Notes: generated by a model from the sequence alone, not told the origin. Shown: positions 31,764-39,898, numbered from the stretch's first letter. The stretch: DNA of 46,304 nucleotides from Acidilobaceae archaeon (GCA_027051095.1 JALUAM010000041.1:1-46304); one strand, 5' to 3'. Program-made: numbers and translations.

Positions 31764-31847
31764 TCTCGGAGGCCGAGTACACGTTAACCCCCCAGTCAAC
31801 CGGTTTAATAACCCGGAGCCCTGACTCCTGGTGGGCGGTGAGCTCAA

Positions 31848-32348
31848 GTGAGCGGTGAGGGTGAAAAGCTCCATGAGGTTAGGCTGACTAACGTGCCCGT
31901 AAGGCCTACCTCTGCGAGCGAGGTCAGGGAGCTAGAGATAGCCTTGATTATAGGCACCATTTTCAGGCCGGACGTCATAAAGGAGATCCTTCATCCCCGC
32001 GAATTCACTACGTGGCTTGACAGCCTAGCAGTAGCCGCCGGAGCACTAGCTAGAGAGAAGGCTGGCTATACTGTGGCCAAGATAGCCGAGGATCTAGGCA
32101 GGTCGGAAACCACGATTAGGAACCACTTGCAGGGCAAGACGAAGGCCGGCCAGCTGGTCAGGCAGACCTATGAGATGCTTGCTAGGGGCAACCTAGTGCT
32201 CTCTATCCCGAGTATAGCGGGGGGCGAGGCCTTAGAGAAAGCTAAGAAGCTCGAAGAGGAGCTATCCAGGCTTAAAGAAGCAGTATCTAAGGCTGTAGAG
32301 CACCTGAAAGAGGCAACCAGGGTCTTGGAGGACGCTGTCAAGGGCTAG
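31848..32348 (+). CDS. COG1318-type helix-turn-helix regulator
   Basis: A 166-residue predicted archaeal transcriptional regulator. The middle has a clear helix-turn-helix (KAGYTVAKIAEDLGRSETTI then RNHLQGKTKAGQLV, about residues 75-108). The N terminus carries the family-specific EVRELEIALIIGTIFRPDVI and LHPREFTTWLDSLAVAAG. A C-terminal coiled coil (EKAKKLEEELSRLKEAVSKA onward) should mediate dimerisation. This matches the crenarchaeal family that I know as COG1318; targets are unknown. GTG start after a GGTTTAATAA promoter near 31806. Confidence 0.82.
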   Translation: MSGEGEKLHEVRLTNVPVRPTSASEVRELEIALIIGTIFRPDVIKEILHPREFTTWLDSLAVAAGALAREKAGYTVAKIAEDLGRSETTIRNHLQGKTKAGQLVRQTYEMLARGNLVLSIPSIAGGEALEKAKKLEEELSRLKEAVSKAVEHLKEATRVLEDAVKG

Positions 32349-32404
32349 CCATTCTCCCTTTAAAGCCTCAAACCGCTCCGTAACCCTGAACAGGGGGCTA
32401 CCTC

Positions 32405-32614
32405 TTGACCAGACTCGTGTACCCTAAAATCTATGTTTTATCAAGAAGGCCCTCCTCGGGCTGTAAGTACTTTGAAGTGAGAGAAACCGAGGGTATGTAC
32501 TATGCATACTGCAAGGTTTTAGATAGGCCTCTCCCTAAGACGGTAGTTCCAAAATGCGAGAAGCTATGGGAGGGCTGCCCATTTAGAAGGCTTGCAGCTA
32601 GAATGGAAGAGTAA
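32405..32614 (+). CDS. Small four-cysteine protein B
   Basis: A 69-residue protein with four cysteines in SGCKYFEVRETEGMYYAYCK and PKCEKLWEGCPFRRLA, spaced C-x14-C-x14-C-x6-C-P. The layout, with a final C-P-F after a charged stretch, parallels that of the protein at 30943. It probably binds zinc or an iron-sulfur cluster. TTG start behind GGGGG. No family name is recognised. Confidence 0.65.
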   Translation: MTRLVYPKIYVLSRRPSSGCKYFEVRETEGMYYAYCKVLDRPLPKTVVPKCEKLWEGCPFRRLAARMEE

Positions 32615-32646
32615 CGAGAGCGCTAGTACGCGCAATAGGAGCAACG

Positions 32647-33003
32647 CTATGCCCTAAACCTTCTCACGGCTAAACCCTTGCTTCTAGCCTCCTCTGCGAG
32701 GTCCCTAGGCATCTTAGGTCCTCTGCCATAGAGGACTAGTATGGGCCTGGCACCGTTCTTCTCCGCTTCCTTAATGAGAGCCTCTACCTCCTCTTTCTTG
32801 ACCTCGCCGCTCCTCACCACCACTTTAACGGCGAATCTTTCTCCACCCTTTTTCCATGCCAGGAAGTTGATCGGCGAGTCCTCATCAGCCCCTATAACCT
32901 TAACCTGGAACCCGGCCATCCTATAGTTTCCTGCGACCCTGCCGATAGGTCCATAGCGTGATGCAAGCAGTCTCGCCTCAAAGGCCTCTCTAGGCGTAAC
33001 CAT
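32647..33003 (-). CDS. Degenerate PD-(D/E)XK-like protein (putative)
   Basis: A 118-residue protein with the order helix-strand-strand-helix-strand of the restriction-endonuclease fold: FEARLLASRYGPIGRVAGNY, DEDSPINFLAWKKGGERFAV, KVVVRSGEVKKEEVEALIKE and ARPILVLYGRG. The usual acidic-x-Lys in the second strand reads V-K-V, so catalysis by the classic mechanism is unlikely. It may be a nucleic-acid-binding remnant or only look alike. The start faces nadM across a 76-base gap. Confidence 0.45.
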   Translation of the reverse strand: MVTPREAFEARLLASRYGPIGRVAGNYRMAGFQVKVIGADEDSPINFLAWKKGGERFAVKVVVRSGEVKKEEVEALIKEAEKNGARPILVLYGRGPKMPRDLAEEARSKGLAVRRFRA

Positions 33004-33079
33004 GCCGGGCCCCCCGGCTCAGGGTTATTATCGGAGGTGAAAAGGATTTCCTGATCGATTAAGAGGCGGTGACCTAACC

Positions 33080-33613
33080 GTGGTTAAAAGGCCCAGGAGA
33101 GCGCTTATCTTCGGCAGGTTCCAGCCCTTCCACAAGGGCCATTTGAGCATAGTCGAGTGGGCGCTTAGCCGCGGCTATGATGAGATCGTCTTCCTAGTAG
33201 GGATGGCCTCTGAGAACTATACCCCCAGGAATCCCTTCACGGCCGGCGAGAGAATAGAGATGATAAGGCTCTCTCTAATGGACGCTGGCATACCGCTCGA
33301 GAAAGCTATCACAGCAACCATAAGGACGCTTGAAACTAGTATAGGCAGCGTGTACTACGTGCTATCCTATGTCCCGCGGGTCGATACTATTTTAACTAGA
33401 AACCCCGTCATAGCTAAGATATTCCTCGACGCCGGGATTAACGTGGAGACCCCACCCCTCTTCAATAGAGAGGAGTGGAGAGGCGAAAGGATTAGGAAGC
33501 TGATAGCCCAGGGCAACCCCGAATGGAAGAAGGCGGTTACTCCCTCAACAGCAGAGTTCATAGAGGAGATTGGGGGCGTCGAGAGGCTTAGATGGCTTAT
33601 AGCCAGGGACTAG
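33080..33613 (+). CDS. nadM: Nicotinamide-nucleotide adenylyltransferase
   Basis: A 177-residue archaeal NMN adenylyltransferase. The nucleotidyltransferase alpha/beta motif is IFGRFQPFHKGHLSIVEWAL, the substrate segment PRNPFTAGERIEMIRLSLMD follows, DTILTRNPVIAKIF and PPLFNREEWRGERIRKLIAQ complete the pattern. It joins ATP and NMN (or nicotinate mononucleotide) to make the dinucleotide, one step before NadE in the same window. GTG start. Confidence 0.95.
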   Translation: MVKRPRRALIFGRFQPFHKGHLSIVEWALSRGYDEIVFLVGMASENYTPRNPFTAGERIEMIRLSLMDAGIPLEKAITATIRTLETSIGSVYYVLSYVPRVDTILTRNPVIAKIFLDAGINVETPPLFNREEWRGERIRKLIAQGNPEWKKAVTPSTAEFIEEIGGVERLRWLIARD

Positions 33614-33633
33614 ACTAGATGGGTTGAGTGCAG

Positions 33634-34752
33634 CTACCTGCCCAGCTTATATCTGAGTATTCCCGCTAGGCCCTGGAACGTTTTATAGAACCACTCAGCT
33701 TCGGGGAGGCTCTCTGGCACGACTACTACCTTGGCCGCGCTCTTAGAAGCCTCCTCCTCCCACTTCTCAACATCGGGTCTATTCTCGTGGACCAGTAGCG
33801 TCTTGACTGCGCCCATTTCGAGGGCCTCCTTCACCTCTCTCTCCCCATAGACAACCATCCCTGTGTTTCTAGCTAGATGCATTTTGAACTCCTCGAGCGA
33901 GTTCACGACGTCCCTGTACAACTGCGTCTCCACAACCTTCTCGGCCTTCAAGACTACTTCCTTGAGTCCCTGAAGGCCCTGATAGGCCACATCTATAAGC
34001 TCGGGCGCCAGCAGCCGTCTCAGCCTGTAGTCTAGGTAGCCCCCTTCTACGAAGTCTTTCTTAGCGTAACCAGGCCCAGCTACTATTACACCCTTCAAGA
34101 CTCCTTTCTCGGCTAGGGGCACGAGCCTCTTATTCGCTTCCTCCCCCACCTTCTTATAGAACTCCTCCACCATCTGCTCTATAATCCGCTCGTACCTCCT
34201 CTGGCTCTGCCCGCCCATCTTGTGCTTTCCAGGCACATACCCCTCTATCTCGTCTAGAACCTCGAGCCTCGTGCCCCTCAGTAAGCCTATAGTGGCCTGG
34301 TCCCTCTCGATAATTATTATTCCTATCGCGTCCTTCTCCTCGACTATCTCCTCCAGGAATTCCGTGATGAACCTTTTATCGGTCCTGTAGTAGAACACGT
34401 TTATAGGCTCGGGGGGGCTGAAGACGAAGCATTCAAACTTGCCAGTCTTCATGTCTTCGCCACAGAATATTACTAGGCCGTTAGGAGGAACCTTAGGGAT
34501 CTGCTGGAGCCTGTCCATGGCGGCTGCTAGAGCTCTCCTAACCGCCAGCTTAGTCCTCTTCAGCTTTATGTTATCAGCTATCGAGTACTCCTGCCTTAAT
34601 AGGTTCATGACCTCGCTTATCGGCCTTCCCGGGGGTATATACAGGCTTAGAAGTGTTGTAGCCGGCGCGCTCCAGTTCTTTAACTCCTTTATGAGAGATG
34701 CCAGCTCTCTCTTGGATATCGACAGCTTCTTCTCAAGCTCGTCTCTAGCCAC
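33634..34752 (-). CDS. prf1: Peptide chain release factor aRF1
   Basis: A 372-residue archaeal class I release factor. The peptidyl-tRNA hydrolysis motif is GGQ in GKHKMGGQSQRRYERIIEQM. The stop-codon domain has YSIADNIKLKRTKLAVRRAL, where the usual NIKS reads NIKL, and the C-terminal domain ends with VVVPESLPEAEWFYKTFQGL. It recognises all three stop codons and releases the peptide together with ABCE1. GTG start; an ACTATAAGG box centred near 34778 puts the transcript start at or very near this codon, so the message is probably leaderless. Confidence 0.96.
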   Translation of the reverse strand: MARDELEKKLSISKRELASLIKELKNWSAPATTLLSLYIPPGRPISEVMNLLRQEYSIADNIKLKRTKLAVRRALAAAMDRLQQIPKVPPNGLVIFCGEDMKTGKFECFVFSPPEPINVFYYRTDKRFITEFLEEIVEEKDAIGIIIIERDQATIGLLRGTRLEVLDEIEGYVPGKHKMGGQSQRRYERIIEQMVEEFYKKVGEEANKRLVPLAEKGVLKGVIVAGPGYAKKDFVEGGYLDYRLRRLLAPELIDVAYQGLQGLKEVVLKAEKVVETQLYRDVVNSLEEFKMHLARNTGMVVYGEREVKEALEMGAVKTLLVHENRPDVEKWEEEASKSAAKVVVVPESLPEAEWFYKTFQGLAGILRYKLGR

Positions 34753-34888
34753 TAACCCTACACCCCAGCCCTTATAGTCTAGCTCCTCTGCAGGCTTTAA
34801 CCAAACCCTTCCCAGTTGCTCTCAGCGTGCTACCAGCCCTCCACCCCTTAGAAAGGCAAGCTCGCATTAAACTCCGCGGGGGTACGCC

Positions 34889-35224
34889 TTGAGCAGCGTA
34901 GTGGAAGTAACCGTGTACAGGGGGCTAGGCGTTGAGGGGTTACTGGCCGAGAGAGTAGTCAAGCATGCAGCCTTCATTCTGGCCTCCAGCTATAGCCTGC
35001 CCGTCGACATTGTAGTAATCGAGATCCCGGCGGACTCCGTCGAAGCGCGGGAGAGAGGCCTACCCACGGTCATAGTGGGGGGCCGGGTAGTAGTTGAGGG
35101 CAGGGTGCCCGGCGTGAGCGAGGTCGTGGATGCGGTTTTCGAGGTTATAGGTGAAAAGTATGAGGCCCTTCTATCCCTAAACGGCTTCCCTCTGCCGGCT
35201 GGCGAGGCCTGGGACGCATCTTAA
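34889..35224 (+). CDS. Thioredoxin-fold-like protein without CXXC (putative)
   Basis: A 111-residue protein that follows a thioredoxin-like order: helix LLAERVVKHAAFILASSYSL, strand VDIVVIEIPADSVEARERGL, then LPTVIVGGRVVVEGRVPG with proline in the cis-proline position, and helix SEVVDAVFEVIGEKYEALLS. There is no cysteine at all, so it is not a redox enzyme. TTG start. It is convergent with argF, separated by eight bases. Function unknown. Confidence 0.55.
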   Translation: MSSVVEVTVYRGLGVEGLLAERVVKHAAFILASSYSLPVDIVVIEIPADSVEARERGLPTVIVGGRVVVEGRVPGVSEVVDAVFEVIGEKYEALLSLNGFPLPAGEAWDAS

Positions 35225-35232
35225 CAAGTGCT

Positions 35233-36183
35233 TCACGGCACTAGCAGGGCTAGAACAGCCTTGTGGGTGTGAAGCCTATTCTCAGCCTGGTCCCATACTA
35301 CGCTCCGGGGCCCGTCTATAACATCGTCTGTAACCTCCTCGCCCCTCCTTGCGGGCAAACAATGCATGAATATAGCCTTATCGCCGGCAATCTCCATGAG
35401 CTTAGAGTTCACCTGGTACGGTCTCAGCATCTTCCTCTTCTCTTCGGCTATATCCTCCTGCCCCATGCTAACCCAGACGTCAGTATACACCACGTCTGCC
35501 CCCTTAACAGCCTCTACGGGGTTCTCCACGATTTCTATTGTAGCCCCGCTCTCCTCCGCAGCCTTTGAAGCCTCTCTTAGAACTCTCTCGTCGGGTCTTA
35601 GCGGCCTGGGAGTCGCTACCACTAAGTGCATGCCCAGCTTTGACACAGCCAGCATTAGACTATGGAGTACGTTGTCCGAGCCGTCGCCTACAAAGGCTAT
35701 TTTTACTCCTCTAACCCTGCCTAGCTTCTCCTTTATAGTCATGATGTCGGCTAGGGCTTGGAGCGGGTGAACTAGGTCGCTGAGTCCATTTATAACTGGT
35801 ATACTCGAATGCCTTGCCAGCTCCACGAGGTCCTCATGTCTTCTAACCCTTGCAACAAGCGCGTCAAGATACCTGGAAAGGACCCTTGCCGTGTCAGCGA
35901 TCGTCTCCCCCCGGCCAAGCTGCAGCTCCGAGCGAGTCATGTATATGGGCTGGCCTCCGAGCTGATACACTGCTACCTCCAAGCTAACCCTGGTCCGCGT
36001 GCTCGGCTTCTCGAATAGAAGGCCTATGCTCTTACCCTTCAACACAGGGATTACTCTCTCGCCGGCGTAGAACCTTCTCTTAAAGTCGATGGCGGTGTCA
36101 ATTATGAACATTATTTCCTCGCCGCTGTAGTCGGCTAGCCAGAGAAGGTGCCTCCCCCTTAGACGCCTCAATGCCCCATTCAC
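35233..36183 (-). CDS. argF: Ornithine carbamoyltransferase
   Basis: A 316-residue transcarbamylase. The carbamoyl-phosphate site is [20 protein letters not shown] (S-T-R-T-R), ornithine-side motifs are [12 protein letters not shown] (with SMG in place of aspartate carbamoyltransferase motifs) and the [18 protein letters not shown] loop with its catalytic cysteine. It converts ornithine and carbamoyl phosphate to citrulline, or works in reverse with the carbamate kinase encoded at 29118-30095 for ATP gain. No arginine deiminase is in the window. ATG start. Confidence 0.95.
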   Translation of the reverse strand: MNGALRRLRGRHLLWLADYSGEEIMFIIDTAIDFKRRFYAGERVIPVLKGKSIGLLFEKPSTRTRVSLEVAVYQLGGQPIYMTRSELQLGRGETIADTARVLSRYLDALVARVRRHEDLVELARHSSIPVINGLSDLVHPLQALADIMTIKEKLGRVRGVKIAFVGDGSDNVLHSLMLAVSKLGMHLVVATPRPLRPDERVLREASKAAEESGATIEIVENPVEAVKGADVVYTDVWVSMGQEDIAEEKRKMLRPYQVNSKLMEIAGDKAIFMHCLPARRGEEVTDDVIDGPRSVVWDQAENRLHTHKAVLALLVP

Positions 36184-36254
36184 CGCTTTTTGATCCCCTG
36201 CAGAGGCCGGAGAGATAACTTCATTAAATGCCTGAGTAGTGGGGGAGGTCCTAC

Positions 36255-36524
36255 GTGTGGGAGGCTAGGAGGAGGGAGAAGAAGCTAAAGGAAAAGCTGC
36301 TAGAAGTCCTCGAGGCTAGCGGCGTGGACCCCACACTAATCTCCGAGTGGGTCTGGGAAGAGTTCGGCAAGCGCGTGAAGCCTGAGTGGAAAAGTATCAG
36401 GAGGGTCCTGCTGAGCGAACAGGAGATCACGGCTCAAGACCTAATCTCCCTTATAGACGAGCTCGGCTTGACCGATAGGCTGGATAAGCTTAACCTTGAA
36501 GGCGAGGCCGGCTGGGAGAGCTGA
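36255..36524 (+). CDS. Uncharacterised small charged protein
   Basis: An 89-residue helical protein ([60 protein letters not shown]). I do not recognise a family. GTG start preceded at ideal distance by GGGGGAGGTC (36241-36250). The next gene starts six bases after its stop, so the two are co-transcribed, linking it with a DNA-binding-type protein. Confidence 0.6.
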   Translation: MWEARRREKKLKEKLLEVLEASGVDPTLISEWVWEEFGKRVKPEWKSIRRVLLSEQEITAQDLISLIDELGLTDRLDKLNLEGEAGWES

Positions 36525-36529
36525 TAGCC

Positions 36530-37162
36530 ATGGGCGAGCGTCTGGATCCATGCAACGCGGCCAGGCTAATAGTCTCTGTTGCCGGGCCTACTAGAGGCGG
36601 TAGCCTCGGCTTCACGCCATTTCACGTGGTAGAGGCTCTGAAGTATATAAGGCTCAGGCCTCTGGGCAGACCCGCCCTCCAAAGAGTATTGGGCATAGGC
36701 GAGTCCAGTATAAAAACGCTGGTGTCCAGGCTCTCATCGTCGGGCCTCGCAGAAAGGTCGAGCAGGGGCATCGCGATATCCCGGCTAGGGGCAATGGTCC
36801 TCGAGGCCCTCGGAGGAGTTCTCAATTACGTGGTCATTAAAGGCGATCTTCCAGGCCTCTGGGACGAAGACAGCATACTTATCAATATACCCTGTGCCCC
36901 TCCCCCGAAGAGCCTGACAGAGGTTTACCGGGTGAGAGATTATCTAGTGGAGGAGGGGTGTAAAATGGCTGTCATAGGAGGCTTTGAAGGTGGCTCCTTC
37001 AAGGCGCCCGGCACGCCGGACTATCTTGTAGAACCTATATCCCCTGTAGTCGAGGACGCCGCTTCTCAGGGCCTCGTGATACTAGCCCCGCTTAAATGCA
37101 TGCCCGGGGCCGTGTCTGCAGCCCTCAAGCTTCTTGCAGAGGAATGCCCCTGCAGGCTTTAA
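36530..37162 (+). CDS. Winged-helix regulator, DUF4443-like
   Basis: A 210-residue protein: an N-terminal winged helix (TPFHVVEALKYIRLRPLGRP; RVLGIGESSIKTLVSRLSSS; GLAERSSRGIAISRLGAMVL, about residues 28-95) and a C-terminal domain of about 110 residues with four cysteines in CAPPP, EEGCKMAVIG, LKCMPG and EECPC. The arrangement recalls archaeal proteins with a DUF4443-type ligand domain, named from memory and not confirmed. A metal or small-molecule sensor function is inferred. Confidence 0.65.
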   Translation: MGERLDPCNAARLIVSVAGPTRGGSLGFTPFHVVEALKYIRLRPLGRPALQRVLGIGESSIKTLVSRLSSSGLAERSSRGIAISRLGAMVLEALGGVLNYVVIKGDLPGLWDEDSILINIPCAPPPKSLTEVYRVRDYLVEEGCKMAVIGGFEGGSFKAPGTPDYLVEPISPVVEDAASQGLVILAPLKCMPGAVSAALKLLAEECPCRL

Positions 37163-37244
37163 ACCCTGGGAACCCGTGATACGCGCCTGTCACCCCCCTG
37201 CCTCCTAGATACCACGCTCCCGCCTAACACTCCCACGGGGCTCC

Positions 37245-38009
37245 ATGGACGACGACATATTCAAGGTTATGAGAGATTTAGCGAGGTCTGAGGCTGAGGC
37301 GCGTGAAAAGGGTAAAAAACAGAGGGGACCTAGGAGTAGGCTAGTCGACGCTATTTTCGTGATGCTGCTATCAAGGCCCATGAAGAGCAGCGAGATAGCC
37401 GGGCTCCTGGGCTATGACTCAAGGTACATAGCGAGCTACCTCAGCTACTGGAAGACGCGAGGATATGTCGAGTACGAGAGCGGATACTGGTATCTAACCC
37501 CCCTAGGAGAGGAGTACGCCCGAAACGTTGTAGAGAAAGAGATTAACGATAGGTTTAACGAGTTCGCTGCTATAGCACAACGTATACTATCCTCTTTACA
37601 TATAAGTGGGGCAAGAAAGAGCAAGAAAGGGGTTCCTGAGAGGGGGGGTGCAGGCGTTTCCTTGCCGTTCATTGCAGGAAATATAGCTTCGCCAGGCAGT
37701 AAACGGCAAAAGAGGCAGGCGATAGCCGAGTGCGCTCTCCAGTCCCTCTCAGGCGAGGACCTAACCTCGGATGAACTAGAGGTAGTTAAGGTCCTACTGG
37801 AGCACTATGCTAGGTGGGGCACCAGCTACATGTATGTAGACCAGCTTCAGGAGGCGTTACAGGCCGACTATGAGTGGCTCGTGAGAACGCTGAGGGAGCT
37901 CCAGACAAAGGGCATAGTATACTTGTACAGGGACCCAAGGCTAGGCCTTAGGGTAGGCTTTTCCAAGAGTATGAGGCAGGTCTTAGAGGCGTGCGGGGCG
38001 TCCAAGTAG
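37245..38009 (+). CDS. Two-winged-helix DNA-binding protein, possibly WhiP-like
   Basis: A 254-residue protein with two winged-helix domains. The first (about 30-100) reads RLVDAIFVMLLSRPMKSSEI, YDSRYIASYLSYWKTRGYVE, YWYLTPLGEEYARNVV. The second (about 180-250) reads ELEVVKVLLEHYARWGTSYM, DYEWLVRTLRELQTKGIVYL. A basic, Ser/Gly-rich linker (about 122-160) joins them. The pairing of two winged helices recalls WhiP, the Cdt1-like replication initiator of crenarchaea, but similarity is judged by eye. A dual-domain transcription regulator is the main alternative. ATG start. Confidence 0.6.
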   Translation: MDDDIFKVMRDLARSEAEAREKGKKQRGPRSRLVDAIFVMLLSRPMKSSEIAGLLGYDSRYIASYLSYWKTRGYVEYESGYWYLTPLGEEYARNVVEKEINDRFNEFAAIAQRILSSLHISGARKSKKGVPERGGAGVSLPFIAGNIASPGSKRQKRQAIAECALQSLSGEDLTSDELEVVKVLLEHYARWGTSYMYVDQLQEALQADYEWLVRTLRELQTKGIVYLYRDPRLGLRVGFSKSMRQVLEACGASK

Positions 38010-38221
38010 GTCTAACAAGCCCGCAGGATCTATATAATCAACAACACGCCCAGGGTAGTCTTGAGCTGAGAGACTGCAGGGTCCACACGGCTGAGCATGG
38101 TGTGGATAATACCTTTTGCATCATGGACGCCGTGTTACCTTTGCAAGAAAATCAGGGCTCTCCCGCGGCTGGGCCTACCCCGGTTGTAGAAGTGGATATA
38201 CTGGTTGGGGGTAGGCGCTAG
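37991..38221 (+). CDS. Doubtful small ORF between convergent genes
   Basis: Up to 76 codons stay open here and the TAG stop interlocks with the stop of convergent nreA in a shared CTAG. If real, a TATATAAT at 38030-38037 would start the message near 38057 and the first usable codon would be GTG 38102, giving about 39 residues ending VVEVDILVGGRR. No family resemblance and no ribosome-binding sequence; it may be chance. Confidence 0.2.
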   Translation: MRGVQVGLTSPQDLYNQQHAQGSLELRDCRVHTAEHGVDNTFCIMDAVLPLQENQGSPAAGPTPVVEVDILVGGRR

Positions 38222-39432
38222 AGGTAATCTTCTAGTGTGGGGCTTGCCCGTAAGAGGAGGGACTTCCTTCTAGCTACGTTCCAGTGTCGTAGAAGCCTCG
38301 ATGCTAGTGTTTCGAGCTCGCTCGTGGAGGGATTGGTGACCACAGGCCCGTTGTTCAGAGCTTTTTTCACAGTCTCCCTAATCACCCAGCTGCCCATGGA
38401 AGTGAAGTAAGTTGGTAGGACCTCCCTGACTATGAGGAAGTCTGCTTTCACCCTCCGGGATTCTAAGTGCTCTAGAACGGCTTGCCTGGCCGCAGTGTAC
38501 CCTCCGTCCCATGAGTCCATGTATCCCCGCGCGTTCTCGAACAGCTTATAGACGGCTGGCTTCTCTCCTCCCTGCCTAATCCACACCTCTATCCACTCTC
38601 CCCTGCCCGCGCCAGGCATGAGCACGATCAGGAACCTATTGCCTAGGTACTCGCCGAAGTAGACTTCCATCTCGCTGATCTGCTTGGCGTCCCTCAACGC
38701 CTCACGATGACTCCTGGAAAGCGCCTGGTAGACGGCTGCTATAGCCCATCTAGTAGGCACTAGCCTGCGCCTCCTAATCCTCCCGAGCAGGCCAAGGCTC
38801 AGGGCTCTTTGAAGAGTGTATACGCTGACGCCGGAGCGGTAGAGGCGAGGTAGCGAGTCGGAGGCGGGCTCGTCATCCCACATTGCCTTTTCAAGGGGAG
38901 AGGGGATCTTGGGAGAGCCTGTAACAGAAACCTTTGCCGCGGGGGCCGAGGGGCCCATAACTCCCAGCACAGGGTTTTGGCTCTTCGGCGGTTGAGGAGC
39001 AGACGCTAGCCTGGCCTCGAGGTCCACGGGCTCCTCTGATATGGGGGCTAGGCCGACCTCGCTCTCGTATAGCTTCTCAAAGCCTGATTTAGCGTCGACC
39101 GCGATTCTCGCTCCCACTAGGCCTAGCCGGAACCTTAGGACCTCGGGCAGGCTTAAGCCCTTGGAGGCCCAGCCCTCAGGGTCGTCGAAGGACCTGGCTT
39201 CGTAGCCCTTCACTCCGGGCGGGGCCATAATATAGAGGTTTACCCTAGGGTAGCCCTTCTCGCCGACTATAGCGGCAGGTGGCGTAGAGCCCTCTAGTTT
39301 GAGGCCGCCGACGCGGAGCTGGATCAGCGCTAAGCTCCTTGCCCATTCTATCACGGGGCACGCTGGAAGCCCGCATAGCAGCCTGTAGCCGAGGCATCTC
39401 TCACAGAGCCCTGGAAAGGGGTTAGGCTTCAA
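38218..39432 (-). CDS. nreA: Archaeal DNA repair protein NreA family
   Basis: About 404 residues of the archaeal Nre family, linked to DNA repair and PCNA binding. The N-terminal cysteine cluster is PGLCERCLGYRLLCGLPACP, followed by the family hallmark GSTPPAAIVGEKGYPRVNLY and the late RRRRLVPTRWAIAAVYQALS. The extreme C terminus, RASPTLEDYL, resembles a PCNA-interacting peptide with Ser in place of the usual Gln. The TTG at 39432 is preferred: it follows AGGAGGG at good spacing and leaves an 11-base overlap with the gene before; an upstream in-frame start at 39513 would add 27 non-conserved residues. Confidence 0.85.
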   Translation of the reverse strand: MKPNPFPGLCERCLGYRLLCGLPACPVIEWARSLALIQLRVGGLKLEGSTPPAAIVGEKGYPRVNLYIMAPPGVKGYEARSFDDPEGWASKGLSLPEVLRFRLGLVGARIAVDAKSGFEKLYESEVGLAPISEEPVDLEARLASAPQPPKSQNPVLGVMGPSAPAAKVSVTGSPKIPSPLEKAMWDDEPASDSLPRLYRSGVSVYTLQRALSLGLLGRIRRRRLVPTRWAIAAVYQALSRSHREALRDAKQISEMEVYFGEYLGNRFLIVLMPGAGRGEWIEVWIRQGGEKPAVYKLFENARGYMDSWDGGYTAARQAVLEHLESRRVKADFLIVREVLPTYFTSMGSWVIRETVKKALNNGPVVTNPSTSELETLASRLLRHWNVARRKSLLLRASPTLEDYL

Positions 39433-39898
39433 CCTCTCGGCCCTCCTGCTTTGCCAGGTGGTAGAGGATGAGAGCAGCCTCCGCGATGGGGCCAAGCTTG
39501 GCTTCAACGCCATCTATGTACACGCGCTTGGCCCCAGCTATCTCTTGGGGCGTGAACTCGGGGTCGCCGCCGCTGAAGACTATGAGAACCTTGCTCCCGG
39601 TAACCGGGGGGTTAACAGGGTTTATGCGCTCCTCGGCGTAGGACCTAGTCACCGCTATGAAGGTGTCCGGCGATAACAGGTCTAGAGCGTCCTTCAGCTC
39701 GGGCAGTACTATAAGCTTGGCGTTGGATTTTAGAGCTAGCCTCATCGCCTCGGGAACACCGCTCTGAGCGGCACCCCCATACGCCTTGGTTATTACCAGC
39801 GTGTCGAGGCCTAGCCCGTAGACTAGTCTAGCCATGTCTACTACCCTCTGAACGCTGCTGACGTTGTGAAGCACCGGTATGATGAGGGGGCTAGTCAC
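39422..39898 (-). CDS. SPOUT-like protein, probable RNA methyltransferase
   Basis: A 158-residue protein. The N-terminal part has VLHNVSSVQRVVDMARLVYG and LDTLVITKAYGGAAQSGVPE, and the C-terminal part has VLIVFSGGDPEFTPQEIAGA, then VYIDGVEAKLGPIAEAALIL. These match the plan of the SPOUT (trefoil-knot) methyltransferases, in which the last two blocks form the SAM-binding knot. The exact family and RNA target are not recognised. It overlaps both neighbours by 8 to 11 bases, inside the TFE to NreA operon. Confidence 0.5.
   Translation of the reverse strand: MTSPLIIPVLHNVSSVQRVVDMARLVYGLGLDTLVITKAYGGAAQSGVPEAMRLALKSNAKLIVLPELKDALDLLSPDTFIAVTRSYAEERINPVNPPVTGSKVLIVFSGGDPEFTPQEIAGAKRVYIDGVEAKLGPIAEAALILYHLAKQEGREVEA

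Noticed and set aside
39433-39513. Longer N terminus for NreA beginning at 39513
   Set aside because: The added 27 residues lie wholly within the SPOUT-like gene and look non-conserved, while TTG 39432 has a strong ribosome-binding sequence just upstream.
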